This document shows positions 23,356 to 31,222 of a DNA stretch of 57,909 bases, in pieces. The position numbers and the translations under genes are program-made. Where the stretch lies: positions 115,813 to 173,721 of the forward strand of contig DFGA01000043.1 of the NCBI GenBank assembly GCA_002371615.1, read 5' to 3'. The stretch comes from Lachnospiraceae bacterium UBA3762 (GTDB taxonomy: Bacteria > Bacillota > Clostridia > Lachnospirales > Lachnospiraceae). The notes beneath the pieces were generated by a model. It did not search any database. It was not told the origin of the DNA and saw only the letters and a program-made list of their open reading frames with translations. Within the stretch, counting starts at the first letter, position 1. Each line of letters begins with the position of its first letter.

Positions 23356-25563
23356 ATGAGCTGGTTTGAGGAACAGATAAAGCAAAGAATAGAAAATGAC
23401 AATGAAATGTTTACCGATGCGGTTGCCAAAATGGTAAACCTTGTCAGTGTGGAAAAAATCATTATCGGTTCGGAAAGCAGGACGGATTCGGTGTACGGGG
23501 CGGTATGTGATATTCTGAAGTATTTCCGCATCAAGCCGCAGGAACTTCCGGATGATATAACCGATGCCGATGAATTGCTTGAATACATGCTGCGCCCGGC
23601 AGGAATCATGAGGCGCAGGGTAAAGCTTACAAAAGGCTGGCATAAGGATGCCATATATCCCATGCTCGGAACTAACAGGGAAGGTGAGATAGTTTCCGTT
23701 ATCCCCGGAAGGGCGGGAGGATTTTATTACAGAAACAGCAGAACCCAGGATGCCGTTAAAGTTACATCATCCAATGAAAGCGAACTGAATGAAGAGGCTA
23801 TATGTTTTTATCAGTCGCTTCCCCTTAGGAAAATGGACTTTAAAGATTTGCTCGGGTTTATGCTCGCCCAGCTTAATACCGGTGATATGGCATTGATTAT
23901 AGCGGCGACACTTGTTGGTATCATTTCGGGTATGGCAGTCCCTGTTATAACAAAATACCTGTACTCGAATGTGCTTGTGACAAAGAGCGCATCGCTTCTT
24001 GCGGCAGCGGTGCTGACTCTTTTATGTATAACACTTGCCTCGGGACTTGTAACCGCTATTAGGACAATGATCGTTACTAACATAACGACCCGTATCAGTC
24101 TGGCTACGGAAAGTGCGATAATGATGCGTATCCTGTCTCTTCCGGCAAACTTTTTCAGACAGTTTACAGCAGGTGAACTTGCCGGCAGGTTATCGAATGT
24201 AAACGGACTGTGCTCGGCACTTTTCAACTCCTTGTTTTCAAGCGGAATAACTGCGGTGTTTTCTCTTATCTACATAGGTCAGATATTTGCTTTTGCGCCT
24301 GCACTTTGCGCTCCCGCTCTTGCAATAATGCTCTTGACGTTTGTTATTACCGTGGTAATGATAATGCACCAGATGAAGATTACCGAAGAGCAGCTTCGCG
24401 AAGCCGGTCGCGAGGATGGTATGGTCTATTCGCTTATAAACGGGGTGCCTAAGCTTAAAAATGCCGGCGCGGAAAAAAGAGCATTTGCCAAGTGGAGTGC
24501 ACAGTATGTTAAAAAGGCTGCATATCTGTATGACCCTCCTATAATCCTTCGGCTCGGCAATACGGTAATTACGGCCGTCATGCTGATAGGAAGCATTACG
24601 ATGTATTATTTTGCTATCAGGAGCAATGTAACGGTTGCCGATTATATGGCATTTACAAGTGCATACGGAATGGTAAGCGGAGCATTTACGGCACTTTCGA
24701 CCGTAATGGGAACCATCGCAATGATCCGGCCTGTTATCAAACTGATACAGCCGGTTTTCGATACGGAACCCGAGATTGAGGCTGCAAGAAAAGTTGTTAC
24801 ACGTCTTCGCGGAGGAATTGAACTGAATAATGTGTCGTTCCGATATGAGGATAATACACCGTATGTGATAGATGATATGACGCTCAGGATTAAACCGGGA
24901 CAGTATGTTGCGATAGTAGGTAAAACCGGCTGCGGCAAATCGACCCTTATGAGGATACTTCTCGGATTTGAGAAGCCGTGCAAAGGTGCGGTATATTATG
25001 ACGGTCACGATATGTCACAGTTAGACCTCCGGTCGCTTCGCAGACATATAGGTGTTGTTATGCAAAACAGCAGTCTGTTTTCGGGGGATATTTTTTCGAA
25101 CATTACCATTTCCGATCCGAACCTTACGCTTGATGATGCGTGGGCAGCGGCAGCTATGGCCGGAATGGACGAAGATATCAGGAAAATGCCTATGGGAATG
25201 AATACCGTTATTTCGGAAGGTTCGGGGGGAATATCCGGAGGCCAGCGCCAGAGACTCATGATAGCAAGAGCGATAGCACCCAAACCAAAGATATTGATGT
25301 TTGATGAGGCAACGTCTGCCCTTGACAATATTACACAGAAAATCGTTTCCGATTCACTTGATTCACTCAAATGTACCCGTATCGTTATAGCACACAGGCT
25401 GTCCACGATCCGCCACTGTGACAGGATACTTGTCCTTGACAGTGGCCGGATAATCGAGGACGGAACATTTGATGAACTTCTTGCGGCAAAAGGCTATTTT
25501 GCCGAGCTTGTCGCAAGACAGCTTATGCCTGACCGCGAAGCTTTAACACCTGATCCCAGTTAA
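23356..25563 (+). CDS. NHLM-type second ABC transporter (membrane plus ATPase)
   Basis: 735 residues from ATG 23356 (GTG 23350 is an alternative; the upstream site is weak, so coupling to the preceding gene 45 bases away is likely). Residues about 1-165 are a soluble N-terminal region without the C39 residues, as in the ATP-binding partner of NHLM systems. About six membrane helices span 175-455. The ATPase domain (about 490-715) has Walker A GKTGCGKST, ISGGQRQRLMIARAI and LMFDEATSALD. It probably pairs with the PCAT. Its last 41 bases overlap, tail to tail, the precursor peptide gene on the other strand. Confidence 0.9.
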   Translation: MSWFEEQIKQRIENDNEMFTDAVAKMVNLVSVEKIIIGSESRTDSVYGAVCDILKYFRIKPQELPDDITDADELLEYMLRPAGIMRRRVKLTKGWHKDAIYPMLGTNREGEIVSVIPGRAGGFYYRNSRTQDAVKVTSSNESELNEEAICFYQSLPLRKMDFKDLLGFMLAQLNTGDMALIIAATLVGIISGMAVPVITKYLYSNVLVTKSASLLAAAVLTLLCITLASGLVTAIRTMIVTNITTRISLATESAIMMRILSLPANFFRQFTAGELAGRLSNVNGLCSALFNSLFSSGITAVFSLIYIGQIFAFAPALCAPALAIMLLTFVITVVMIMHQMKITEEQLREAGREDGMVYSLINGVPKLKNAGAEKRAFAKWSAQYVKKAAYLYDPPIILRLGNTVITAVMLIGSITMYYFAIRSNVTVADYMAFTSAYGMVSGAFTALSTVMGTIAMIRPVIKLIQPVFDTEPEIEAARKVVTRLRGGIELNNVSFRYEDNTPYVIDDMTLRIKPGQYVAIVGKTGCGKSTLMRILLGFEKPCKGAVYYDGHDMSQLDLRSLRRHIGVVMQNSSLFSGDIFSNITISDPNLTLDDAWAAAAMAGMDEDIRKMPMGMNTVISEGSGGISGGQRQRLMIARAIAPKPKILMFDEATSALDNITQKIVSDSLDSLKCTRIVIAHRLSTIRHCDRILVLDSGRIIEDGTFDELLAAKGYFAELVARQLMPDREALTPDPS

Positions 25564-25783
25564 CTTCAAGGGAATCCATTGCGCCGCCGCCATAGCTTTT
25601 TGCCTGCTTTTCAGCATCGGCTCTGTTGTTAAAGCGACAAAGAACATTTCCGTTTCTGTTATCGAGAACTTCCCACGGATTATTTGAATCCGATCCGATT
25701 ATTCCCGATGCGTTAAATATTACGCCGCCGGTTACTTCTTCGAGCTGGTCATCACCGAGTGCCTTGTCTTTAAAATCTGCCAT
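25523..25783 (-). CDS. GG-leader precursor peptide (RiPP/bacteriocin-like)
   Basis: 86 residues from ATG 25783, with AAGGAGGA seven bases upstream, one of the best ribosome binding sites in the window. Residues 1-20 (MADFKDKALGDDQLEEVTGG) are a classic short leader: acidic, DDQLEEV helix, and a GG cleavage site. The 66-residue product has one cysteine (Cys49), several Gly and a C-terminal EVNWDQVLKLR motif; it looks more like a small folded peptide than a thioether-rich lantibiotic. The C39 transporter encoded convergently is the obvious exporter. No lanthipeptide, radical-SAM or cyclodehydratase enzyme is adjacent. It overlaps the transporter's 3' end by 41 bases. Confidence 0.85.
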   Translation of the reverse strand: MADFKDKALGDDQLEEVTGGVIFNASGIIGSDSNNPWEVLDNRNGNVLCRFNNRADAEKQAKSYGGGAMDSLEVNWDQVLKLRGQA

Positions 25784-25840
25784 AATTAAATCCTCCTTTG
25801 CGTGTTTTGTTGGTTTTCTCATCTATGACTTAGCCTGACT

Positions 25841-25868
25841 GATATAATCTAATCACTGGCAAAATCAA
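25841..25868 (-). promoter_or_regulatory. Candidate promoter of the precursor peptide gene
   Basis: On the minus strand TTGATT (25868-25863) and TATATC (25846-25841) are 16 bases apart, within the 89-base gap between the response regulator stop and the peptide start. This would give the peptide its own transcript in addition to read-through from the regulator operon. Confidence 0.5.
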
Positions 25869-25872
25869 CATC

Positions 25873-26679
25873 CTAATCTTCATCAGCGTAGGCGAGTTCA
25901 TCAAGCTCCGCGTGAAAATCCTCTGCCCAACTGTATTGGTTCATATAATCACCGGTGTATGTATACTTTGATTCGTCCCTGTTCTCAAGCCAGTCATAAA
26001 GATCACAATCTATCTTTTCCTTTGCTATAGCCATGCTGCCGTGCTGCTTGAGTATTATCCCGTCAAGTTTCAGTTTAGAAAAAGTATTCTGAAGATCCTG
26101 ACGGAGATTATAAAGGTATGAATTTTTCTTTTCCGGATCCCCGTCATCTTCCCAGAGGGAAGCGATGATCTCACCGTTTGAAGTCTGCGCTCCTTTGTTG
26201 TTAACGAGTATAGCCACAATCTCCTTGGTGCGCTTGTATTTGAATTCCACCGGTTCTTTATCACAAAATATCTCAAAATTACCGAATGTCTGAATGAAGA
26301 CTCTCTTATATTTTTTGCGAAGCTCGGGAAAACGCAGAGCCTTAAGTTCGGATTGTACTTCCGGGCCTGTCCCCGGTTTCCTGATGTAGCCGCTTGCATG
26401 GATCCTCATTGCTTCATATGCATAGTCGGTATGTTCCGAGATATAGATGAGGTTAACGTACGGATTAAGTTCGGTAAGGTATTTTCCGAGATCTATTCCG
26501 TTAAGCTCGGGCATCTTCACATCAAGAAATGCCACATCTATTTCTTCTTCACGGGCTTTGGCCAAAGCGGACAGTGAACTGTCAAAAAAGTAGCATTCCG
26601 CATCCGGAATTGTTTTTTCCAGAATTCCTTTTATCCTGTCGAGGGAAGTTTTGTCATCATCTACAGCAAGTATCTTCAA
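25873..26679 (-). CDS. Response regulator with SARP-like winged-helix output
   Basis: 268 residues. Receiver domain about 1-118: acidic pair at 7-9, phosphoacceptor Asp53 (FLDVKMPE), Ser81 and Lys101. From about 128 an OmpR/SARP-type DNA-binding domain follows (IQTFGNFEIF, then FKYKRTKEIVAILVNNKGAQ, then NSYLYNLRQDL), with a short acidic tail. No histidine kinase is encoded nearby. Its start overlaps the preceding gene by four bases (ATGA). Position directly upstream of the GG-leader peptide gene suggests it controls peptide production. SARP-type regulators bind short direct repeats, which are found at the operon's promoter (27229-27246). Confidence 0.85.
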   Translation of the reverse strand: MKILAVDDDKTSLDRIKGILEKTIPDAECYFFDSSLSALAKAREEEIDVAFLDVKMPELNGIDLGKYLTELNPYVNLIYISEHTDYAYEAMRIHASGYIRKPGTGPEVQSELKALRFPELRKKYKRVFIQTFGNFEIFCDKEPVEFKYKRTKEIVAILVNNKGAQTSNGEIIASLWEDDGDPEKKNSYLYNLRQDLQNTFSKLKLDGIILKQHGSMAIAKEKIDCDLYDWLENRDESKYTYTGDYMNQYSWAEDFHAELDELAYADED

Positions 26680-27188
26680 TTTTCACCCCCTGCAGGTAAT
26701 GTGACTTCTCTTAGCCGCTGATTGCGGCGCTGTGCTGCGGTCATATGCAGCGGATCCGGTTCCCCGACAAGAAGCACTTCGCCATCATTTATAGCTGCGT
26801 CGTGAAGCGGTCCCGAGTTCATATCGGATATAACAAGTGCGGCAAAACGATCGTAGTTGTCGTCATCTATTTCGGGAAAATGATGCTTCATGCGGTACCA
26901 GTGGTCGGGATCATACCCCGCATCTCCGATATAGAGCCTGTCAGCGGTGTCAGCCACATGTACCGTTTGCGCCCTTTCTCCGGGCGCAAGTTCGGTATCT
27001 TCGCAAAAGAGCATTCCGTATGCTTTAAGGACCCGGTCTCTAACGGTTTCATCGGTTCCGCTTTTATTCTTCTTGCCGGTAAGGGTATCCATTATCTCAT
27101 AATAGCGCCCCCGTGCTTCTTCACTTTCATCAAACTTTATTATCGACTCGTATAATCTTTTGACATCAATAGCGGATGTCGTACTCAT
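26676..27188 (-). CDS. Unrecognised soluble protein, partner of the response regulator
   Basis: 170 residues from ATG 27188, seven bases after GGGAGG (27201-27196); ATG 27191 directly before it is an alternative. No signal peptide, membrane helix or known motif. Composition is acidic, with an Asp/His-rich middle (about 108-130: DAGYDPDHWYRMKHHFPEID region) and an Arg-rich end. It overlaps the response regulator start by four bases, so the two are made together, which suggests a modulator, sensor or kinase-substitute role. This is inference from position only. Confidence 0.6.
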   Translation of the reverse strand: MSTTSAIDVKRLYESIIKFDESEEARGRYYEIMDTLTGKKNKSGTDETVRDRVLKAYGMLFCEDTELAPGERAQTVHVADTADRLYIGDAGYDPDHWYRMKHHFPEIDDDNYDRFAALVISDMNSGPLHDAAINDGEVLLVGEPDPLHMTAAQRRNQRLREVTLPAGGEN

Positions 27189-27217
27189 CATCCTACCTCC
27201 CGTTGCAAGTTAAATGT

Positions 27218-27246
27218 ATCATAAGAACTATCACAGAAGTATCACA
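27218..27246 (-). promoter_or_regulatory. Promoter with 11-bp-phased direct repeats for the regulator operon
   Basis: On the minus strand TGTGATA occurs twice (27246-27240 and 27235-27229), starting 11 bases apart, followed after five bases by TATGAT (27223-27218). No -35 box is present, the repeats taking its place. Heptamer direct repeats one helical turn apart next to a -10 are the known layout of SARP-regulated promoters, so autoregulation by the 25873-26679 product is likely. Confidence 0.55.
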
Positions 27247-27250
27247 CATT

Positions 27251-27274
27251 TTTCTGCCGTAATTTCTGCCGTAA
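27251..27274 (+). repeat. Perfect 12-bp tandem duplication TTTCTGCCGTAA
   Basis: TTTCTGCCGTAA at 27251-27262 is repeated exactly at 27263-27274, just upstream of the TGTGATA repeats (in the direction of the regulator operon) and between the divergent regulator and FliB-like genes. It could be a second regulator site or a chance duplication. Confidence 0.7.
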
Positions 27275-27344
27275 TTATATACAATAACCTGCTGTATAAC
27301 CCGCATGTTTGCCTAATATTGTACCATAATGTTTATATATTGTC

Positions 27345-27373
27345 TTTACACAAGATGGGAGTTTTCATAGAAT
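27345..27373 (+). promoter_or_regulatory. Candidate promoter giving a leaderless FliB-like transcript
   Basis: TTTACA (27345-27350) and TAGAAT (27368-27373) are 17 bases apart, which places the transcription start at about 27380, the A of the ATG. A second weaker pair, TTGCCT (27310-27315) with TTTATA 17 bases on, would give a 40-base leader. Confidence 0.4.
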
Positions 27374-27379
27374 ACAGGT

Positions 27380-29080
27380 ATGAAGTGCTACAGTATATCA
27401 TGGTTTGATGAATTTGAGTGTCTCGGAGGGGATTGTGAGGAAACGTGCTGCAGAGGCTGGGTCATTCCCCTTGATGAGAATGACTGCACAAGGCTTAAAA
27501 AGGAGAGAGGAAGGCTTGGTTTTTCCCTTTTTCTCGCAACAGCCGGCTGGACGAGGACCAAGTTTAACAAGGGCTCGGGAAAATGCCCTTTCTGGGACGA
27601 TGACGGTCTGTGCCGCCTTCAAAAAGCAAAGGGACATGATTTTATCCCGTGGACATGCAGGTCATTTCCGAGGTTTTACCGCAATTACGGCTCATTTGAG
27701 GAGTCCTGTCTAGACCTGTCCTGTATAGGTGCCGCGAGACTGTTTATGAGGCATTTGCATGACAGGGTGCTGATCGAAAAAGAGGCAGATCCTGTCACGC
27801 GGGAGTGTACGACGAATGACGACGGTGCATATCTTAATTTCCTGATTGACCAGCGAAGTCAACTGATGGATATCGTGGACGGGGGACTTACGGGAGAACT
27901 TGCCGGAAGCCTTGTTTCGTTTGCAAAAGAGCTGCAGGATCTATTCGCAGCAGGCAATACGGAGCCGGCATACGGGCTGACATTTGAAAAATACCGGAAA
28001 AATCATCAGGATACTGTGTCTGTACCTTCGATGTTTCCGATGAGCGCACAGCGACTTAATGCTACTTTGCACACCCCGCTTTGCCATCCGCGACTTGGCG
28101 AGACTTCGCCGCCGCTTTACAAAATGCTTCTTCGCGCACGCACTGTCACGGAAAGGTTTCTTGGTAACGAAGAAGGCTGGCAGGAAGTACTTTCAGCTTT
28201 TATGGCAGAAAATCCCCTTGTTGGAGAAACTCTCTCCGCATACTATTCATATTATCTGTTCCAGTACTTTTTAAGAACATATGAAACATACAGTTTCCGC
28301 AAACAGATAACCCTCGGATTATGCCATACAAATATGGTGCTTTTACTTGCATACAGTGAGGGAGTGACTACAGCTGACGGACTTGCCATGATCATTGCCC
28401 GGTACAACAGAAGGGCGTACTTTAGCGACACTATTCAGGATGCCTTATACAAAGAGGCAATAAGCGTGAAAAATCATAGGGAAAACGTTCCTGCTTACCC
28501 GCCCCCGGAAGTTTACCGCAGAATATACGAAATGACGGATAAGCTGTCCCCCACGGAAGGTGACTGCGGAAAGATATGCGCAATGGCGTGCTGCAGAAGA
28601 GAAGCTTTTGGCGGGGATGATGAATCCTATATTTATCTGCTCCCGGGGGAAGAGAGATTATTTGATGATATGCCCGGAGCAATAAAACTTGTCACAAAAG
28701 ATGCAAAAGACCACGATTTTCCGCCGTCATGGGGCGATACTGTCACGGTGGCACTTTGTGAAGGACCGGAGAACTGTGTAAGGCAATGCCGGCCGATACA
28801 GTGCAGGACTTACCCTCTTGCACCGCATATAAACAAAAAGGGTCAACTCGAACTGATATACAGCGATATCAGGACACCGTACACATGCCCTCTTATATAT
28901 GAGAAAAAGAGCCTGACGGATGATTTTCTGAAAAAAACATATGAGGCATGGGAGATGCTTACAAGGTATACCGCAATCCGTGATCTTGTAATATCCGATT
29001 CGGCAAAAAGGGATCGTTTATGGAAAAAATACACGGTTGTCTGCAATAAGGAAAAGATAGACATAATGCACAAAAAGTGA
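27380..29080 (+). CDS. FliB/YkgJ-like cysteine-rich protein, possible lysine N-methylase
   Basis: 566 residues. The N-terminal part matches the flagellin lysine-N-methylase (FliB) type: C14-x4-C19-x3-CC followed by GW near 27, then GKCPFWDDDGLCRL (about 74-87) and WTCRSFPR (about 98-105). A second cysteine-rich unit lies at about 395-515 (CAMACCRREAF, then CRPIQCRTYPLAP, a YkgJ-type CxxxCR pattern), probably a metal or Fe-S centre. Thus it appears to be FliB fused to a YkgJ-like module. No flagellar gene is close; the neighbour is the peptide operon. It might methylate a flagellin encoded elsewhere, or the exported peptide (speculative). The ribosome binding site is poor. Confidence 0.75.
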   Translation: MKCYSISWFDEFECLGGDCEETCCRGWVIPLDENDCTRLKKERGRLGFSLFLATAGWTRTKFNKGSGKCPFWDDDGLCRLQKAKGHDFIPWTCRSFPRFYRNYGSFEESCLDLSCIGAARLFMRHLHDRVLIEKEADPVTRECTTNDDGAYLNFLIDQRSQLMDIVDGGLTGELAGSLVSFAKELQDLFAAGNTEPAYGLTFEKYRKNHQDTVSVPSMFPMSAQRLNATLHTPLCHPRLGETSPPLYKMLLRARTVTERFLGNEEGWQEVLSAFMAENPLVGETLSAYYSYYLFQYFLRTYETYSFRKQITLGLCHTNMVLLLAYSEGVTTADGLAMIIARYNRRAYFSDTIQDALYKEAISVKNHRENVPAYPPPEVYRRIYEMTDKLSPTEGDCGKICAMACCRREAFGGDDESYIYLLPGEERLFDDMPGAIKLVTKDAKDHDFPPSWGDTVTVALCEGPENCVRQCRPIQCRTYPLAPHINKKGQLELIYSDIRTPYTCPLIYEKKSLTDDFLKKTYEAWEMLTRYTAIRDLVISDSAKRDRLWKKYTVVCNKEKIDIMHKK

Positions 29081-29109
29081 TTGTTAATCGAACGATTTTC
29101 GGTTATAAT
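29081..29109 (+). promoter_or_regulatory. Promoter of chemotaxis receptor gene 2
   Basis: TTGTTA (29081-29086) and TATAAT (29104-29109) are exactly 17 bases apart. The spacer contains ATCGAACGATTTT (29087-29099), the motif also found upstream of receptor gene 1. The transcript leader includes hairpin repeat copy B. Confidence 0.78.
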
Positions 29110-29134
29110 TTCTATGTTGTGGTTTGCCTGAGAC

Positions 29135-29256
29135 AGGTGGTGTAAAGTTTTCTATGAAAACTTTACAGCACGTAGGCCACGCCCCAGTTATCTCGTACGA
29201 AGTGCGAGATGCCACCCCGGCAAGGGGCGAAGCGAGCTTCTAATGGCGTGGCTCTC
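29135..29256 (+). repeat. Hairpin repeat, copy B (right flank of peptide island)
   Basis: Same orientation and same conserved ends as copy A (20735-20816), including the 9-bp stem (29144-29152 with 29156-29164, loop TAT) and the outer stem GCCACGCC (29176-29183) with GGCGTGGC (29245-29252). The enclosed part is longer and unrelated, with hairpins ATCTCG/CGAGAT, CCCC/GGGG and GAAG/CTTC. It lies in the 5' leader of the chemotaxis receptor gene. Confidence 0.88.
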
Positions 29257-29292
29257 AAAGCTAACAGGAGGCAGACAGAAAGGGTTTTTCAT

Positions 29293-31008
29293 ATGGCTGA
29301 TAATAAAGTAAATAAAAAGAACGATGATGGAAAGGTATCATTTTTCCATTCTATCGCGGCCAGAATCATGTTGCTTGTGCTTGTGTGCATCGCAGTTACC
29401 GTGTTGGTGATTACTGTGCTTATGATAAGTGAAGCAAAAAATGAGATTACTGAAGTGACAATGGAATACATTGAATATGTTGCCAAGGCCGAGAAGGATA
29501 TGCTTAATCGTAAGGCGACTCTTGCTGTCGGTCCCGAGTTCTATCAGAATGCGCTAAGCAGCGTTACAATCAAGAGTATTCAGGGATCTTATGCATATCT
29601 TGTTGCCGAGGACGGAACAATGCTTTACCATCCCACCCCGGAAAAGGTAGGGCAGCCGGTTGAAAATGCGATCGTTAAGGATCTTGTGGCCCAGCTTCAG
29701 TCGGGTACGGTTCCCGAGGATGGAATAGCCAGATATGAATATCACGGATCATGGAAGTATGCCGGATATTCCATTACAAACAAGAACCAGATACTTGTTA
29801 TTACTGCTGATGAGGATGTTGCACTTGCTCCCATGGACAAGATAAGGAATTTGGGAATCGTGGTGTCAATCATGATGATAGCTCTCTCGCTTGTCGGAGC
29901 GTATGTTATGAGTACACTCATTGTAAGACCTATTAAACAGATAACCCAGATTCTTGACAATACAAGTAAATTTGATTTCAGACATGACCCCAATTCCGCA
30001 AAACTGTGCAAGCGCAACGATGAGAACGGTGTGATGGCAAGAGCTGTTTCGGGAATGCGTGCAAGTCTCAGAAAGATGGTTGCAAGTATCGAAGAGGCCT
30101 CAAGCAAGATCAACGGAAACGTTGATATGCTTCAGAATGTTACGGATGTTGTCAATTCGATGTGTACGGATAACTCAGCAACGACCGAGGAACTTGCTGC
30201 CGGTATGCAGGAGACAGCGGCAACGACGGAGAGCATTTATGCCAATATAGGTTATATGAAGACCGGAGCCGAGGACATACAGGCACTTTCTGAAGCCGGC
30301 GATACACTTTCGCGTGAAGTTATGGAGAGAGCTGCGGAACTTCGTGAGAAGACGGTTTCTGCCGCAAATATGACAAGAGAGAAATACGAATCTGTTAAGG
30401 TGCGCTCCGATAAAGCCATCGAAGATTCGAAAGCGGTTGAGAAGATCAATGCACTTACCGATGCCATTATGGCTATTTCTTCCCAGACATCGCTTCTTGC
30501 ACTTAATGCTTCGATCGAGGCGGCAAGAGCAGGTGAGGCAGGAAGAGGATTTGCGGTTGTTGCTACCGAGATCGGAAATCTTGCGAATCAGACATCAATG
30601 ACTGTTGCCGATATCAACAACATTGTAAGTGAAGTTAACAATGCCGTTTCCAATATGTCAGGATGTCTTTCCGAGACAGGTGCATTTCTTGAGGAGACTG
30701 TTCTTGCGGATTACGCCGAGTTTACTCAGGTCAGCGAGCAGTACAGCGATGATGCGACCAAGTTCAAGGAGAGCATGAATGACGTACACGAATCGATCAT
30801 CAATCTTACCGAATCGATATCCAAGATAAGCGATGCCATATCCGGTATCACATCTACGGTGGGAGAATCCACAGTCGGTGTTACGGATATTGCGGAGAAG
30901 ACGACGAACATGGTTACCCGCACAAGTGAAACAAGCGGACTTGTTGAGGAAAGCAAGAACTGTGTAGGACAGCTTCAGGATATTGTAGGAGAATTCCGGA
31001 TGGATTAG
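29293..31008 (+). CDS. Methyl-accepting chemotaxis protein with single-Cache-like sensor
   Basis: 571 residues from ATG 29293 (MADNKVNKK); AAAGGG is eight bases upstream. The longer frame to 29209 is read through hairpin repeat copy B and is rejected. A membrane helix at about 17-40 is followed by an approximately 150-residue extracellular sensor (YAYLVAEDGTMLYHPTPEKVG resembles small Cache domains), a second helix near 195-220, HAMP (about 220-270) and the signalling domain with the tip SSQTSLLALNASIEAARAG near 396-414. It is the first gene right of the peptide island and ends before a strong terminator. Confidence 0.92.
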   Translation: MADNKVNKKNDDGKVSFFHSIAARIMLLVLVCIAVTVLVITVLMISEAKNEITEVTMEYIEYVAKAEKDMLNRKATLAVGPEFYQNALSSVTIKSIQGSYAYLVAEDGTMLYHPTPEKVGQPVENAIVKDLVAQLQSGTVPEDGIARYEYHGSWKYAGYSITNKNQILVITADEDVALAPMDKIRNLGIVVSIMMIALSLVGAYVMSTLIVRPIKQITQILDNTSKFDFRHDPNSAKLCKRNDENGVMARAVSGMRASLRKMVASIEEASSKINGNVDMLQNVTDVVNSMCTDNSATTEELAAGMQETAATTESIYANIGYMKTGAEDIQALSEAGDTLSREVMERAAELREKTVSAANMTREKYESVKVRSDKAIEDSKAVEKINALTDAIMAISSQTSLLALNASIEAARAGEAGRGFAVVATEIGNLANQTSMTVADINNIVSEVNNAVSNMSGCLSETGAFLEETVLADYAEFTQVSEQYSDDATKFKESMNDVHESIINLTESISKISDAISGITSTVGESTVGVTDIAEKTTNMVTRTSETSGLVEESKNCVGQLQDIVGEFRMD

Positions 31009-31050
31009 TCAATGTAATGATTGCGAAGCAAATGTTTGTTGCAGATCGTG

Positions 31051-31080
31051 AAAGCGAAGACATAAGTCTTCGCTTTTTTT
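31051..31080 (+). terminator. Terminator after chemotaxis receptor gene 2
   Basis: AAAGCGAAGAC (31051-31061), loop ATAA, GTCTTCGCTTT (31066-31076), continuing into a T-run through 31081. Confidence 0.92.
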
Positions 31081-31136
31081 TATTCTGCTAAATTCAGAAT
31101 ATAAATCACACCATACAGTATATTCAGAAAAAAAGC

Positions 31137-31165
31137 TTACAATTCCATGATAAAAGTTGTATAAT
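31137..31165 (+). promoter_or_regulatory. Promoter of the CarD gene
   Basis: TTACAA (31137-31142) and TATAAT (31160-31165) are exactly 17 bases apart; the leader to ATG 31223 is about 50 bases with GGAGG near its end. Confidence 0.75.
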
Positions 31166-31222
31166 TATCTTTGCACGGTTCTTTTTGGTCTATTTGTTTT
31201 AAAATAATTCATGGAGGTTAAT

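Noticed and set aside
24238..25008. 256-codon minus-strand frame in the second ABC transporter
   Set aside because: Antisense shadow; the plus strand has a complete ABC ATPase.
20735..29256. Insertion sequence or prophage carrying the peptide island
   Set aside because: No transposase, integrase or phage structural gene, and no tRNA junction; only the flanking hairpin repeats are seen.
29209..29292. N-terminal extension of chemotaxis receptor 2
   Set aside because: The 28 codons are translated from hairpin repeat B, with no binding site. ATG 29293 gives the normal receptor N-terminus.
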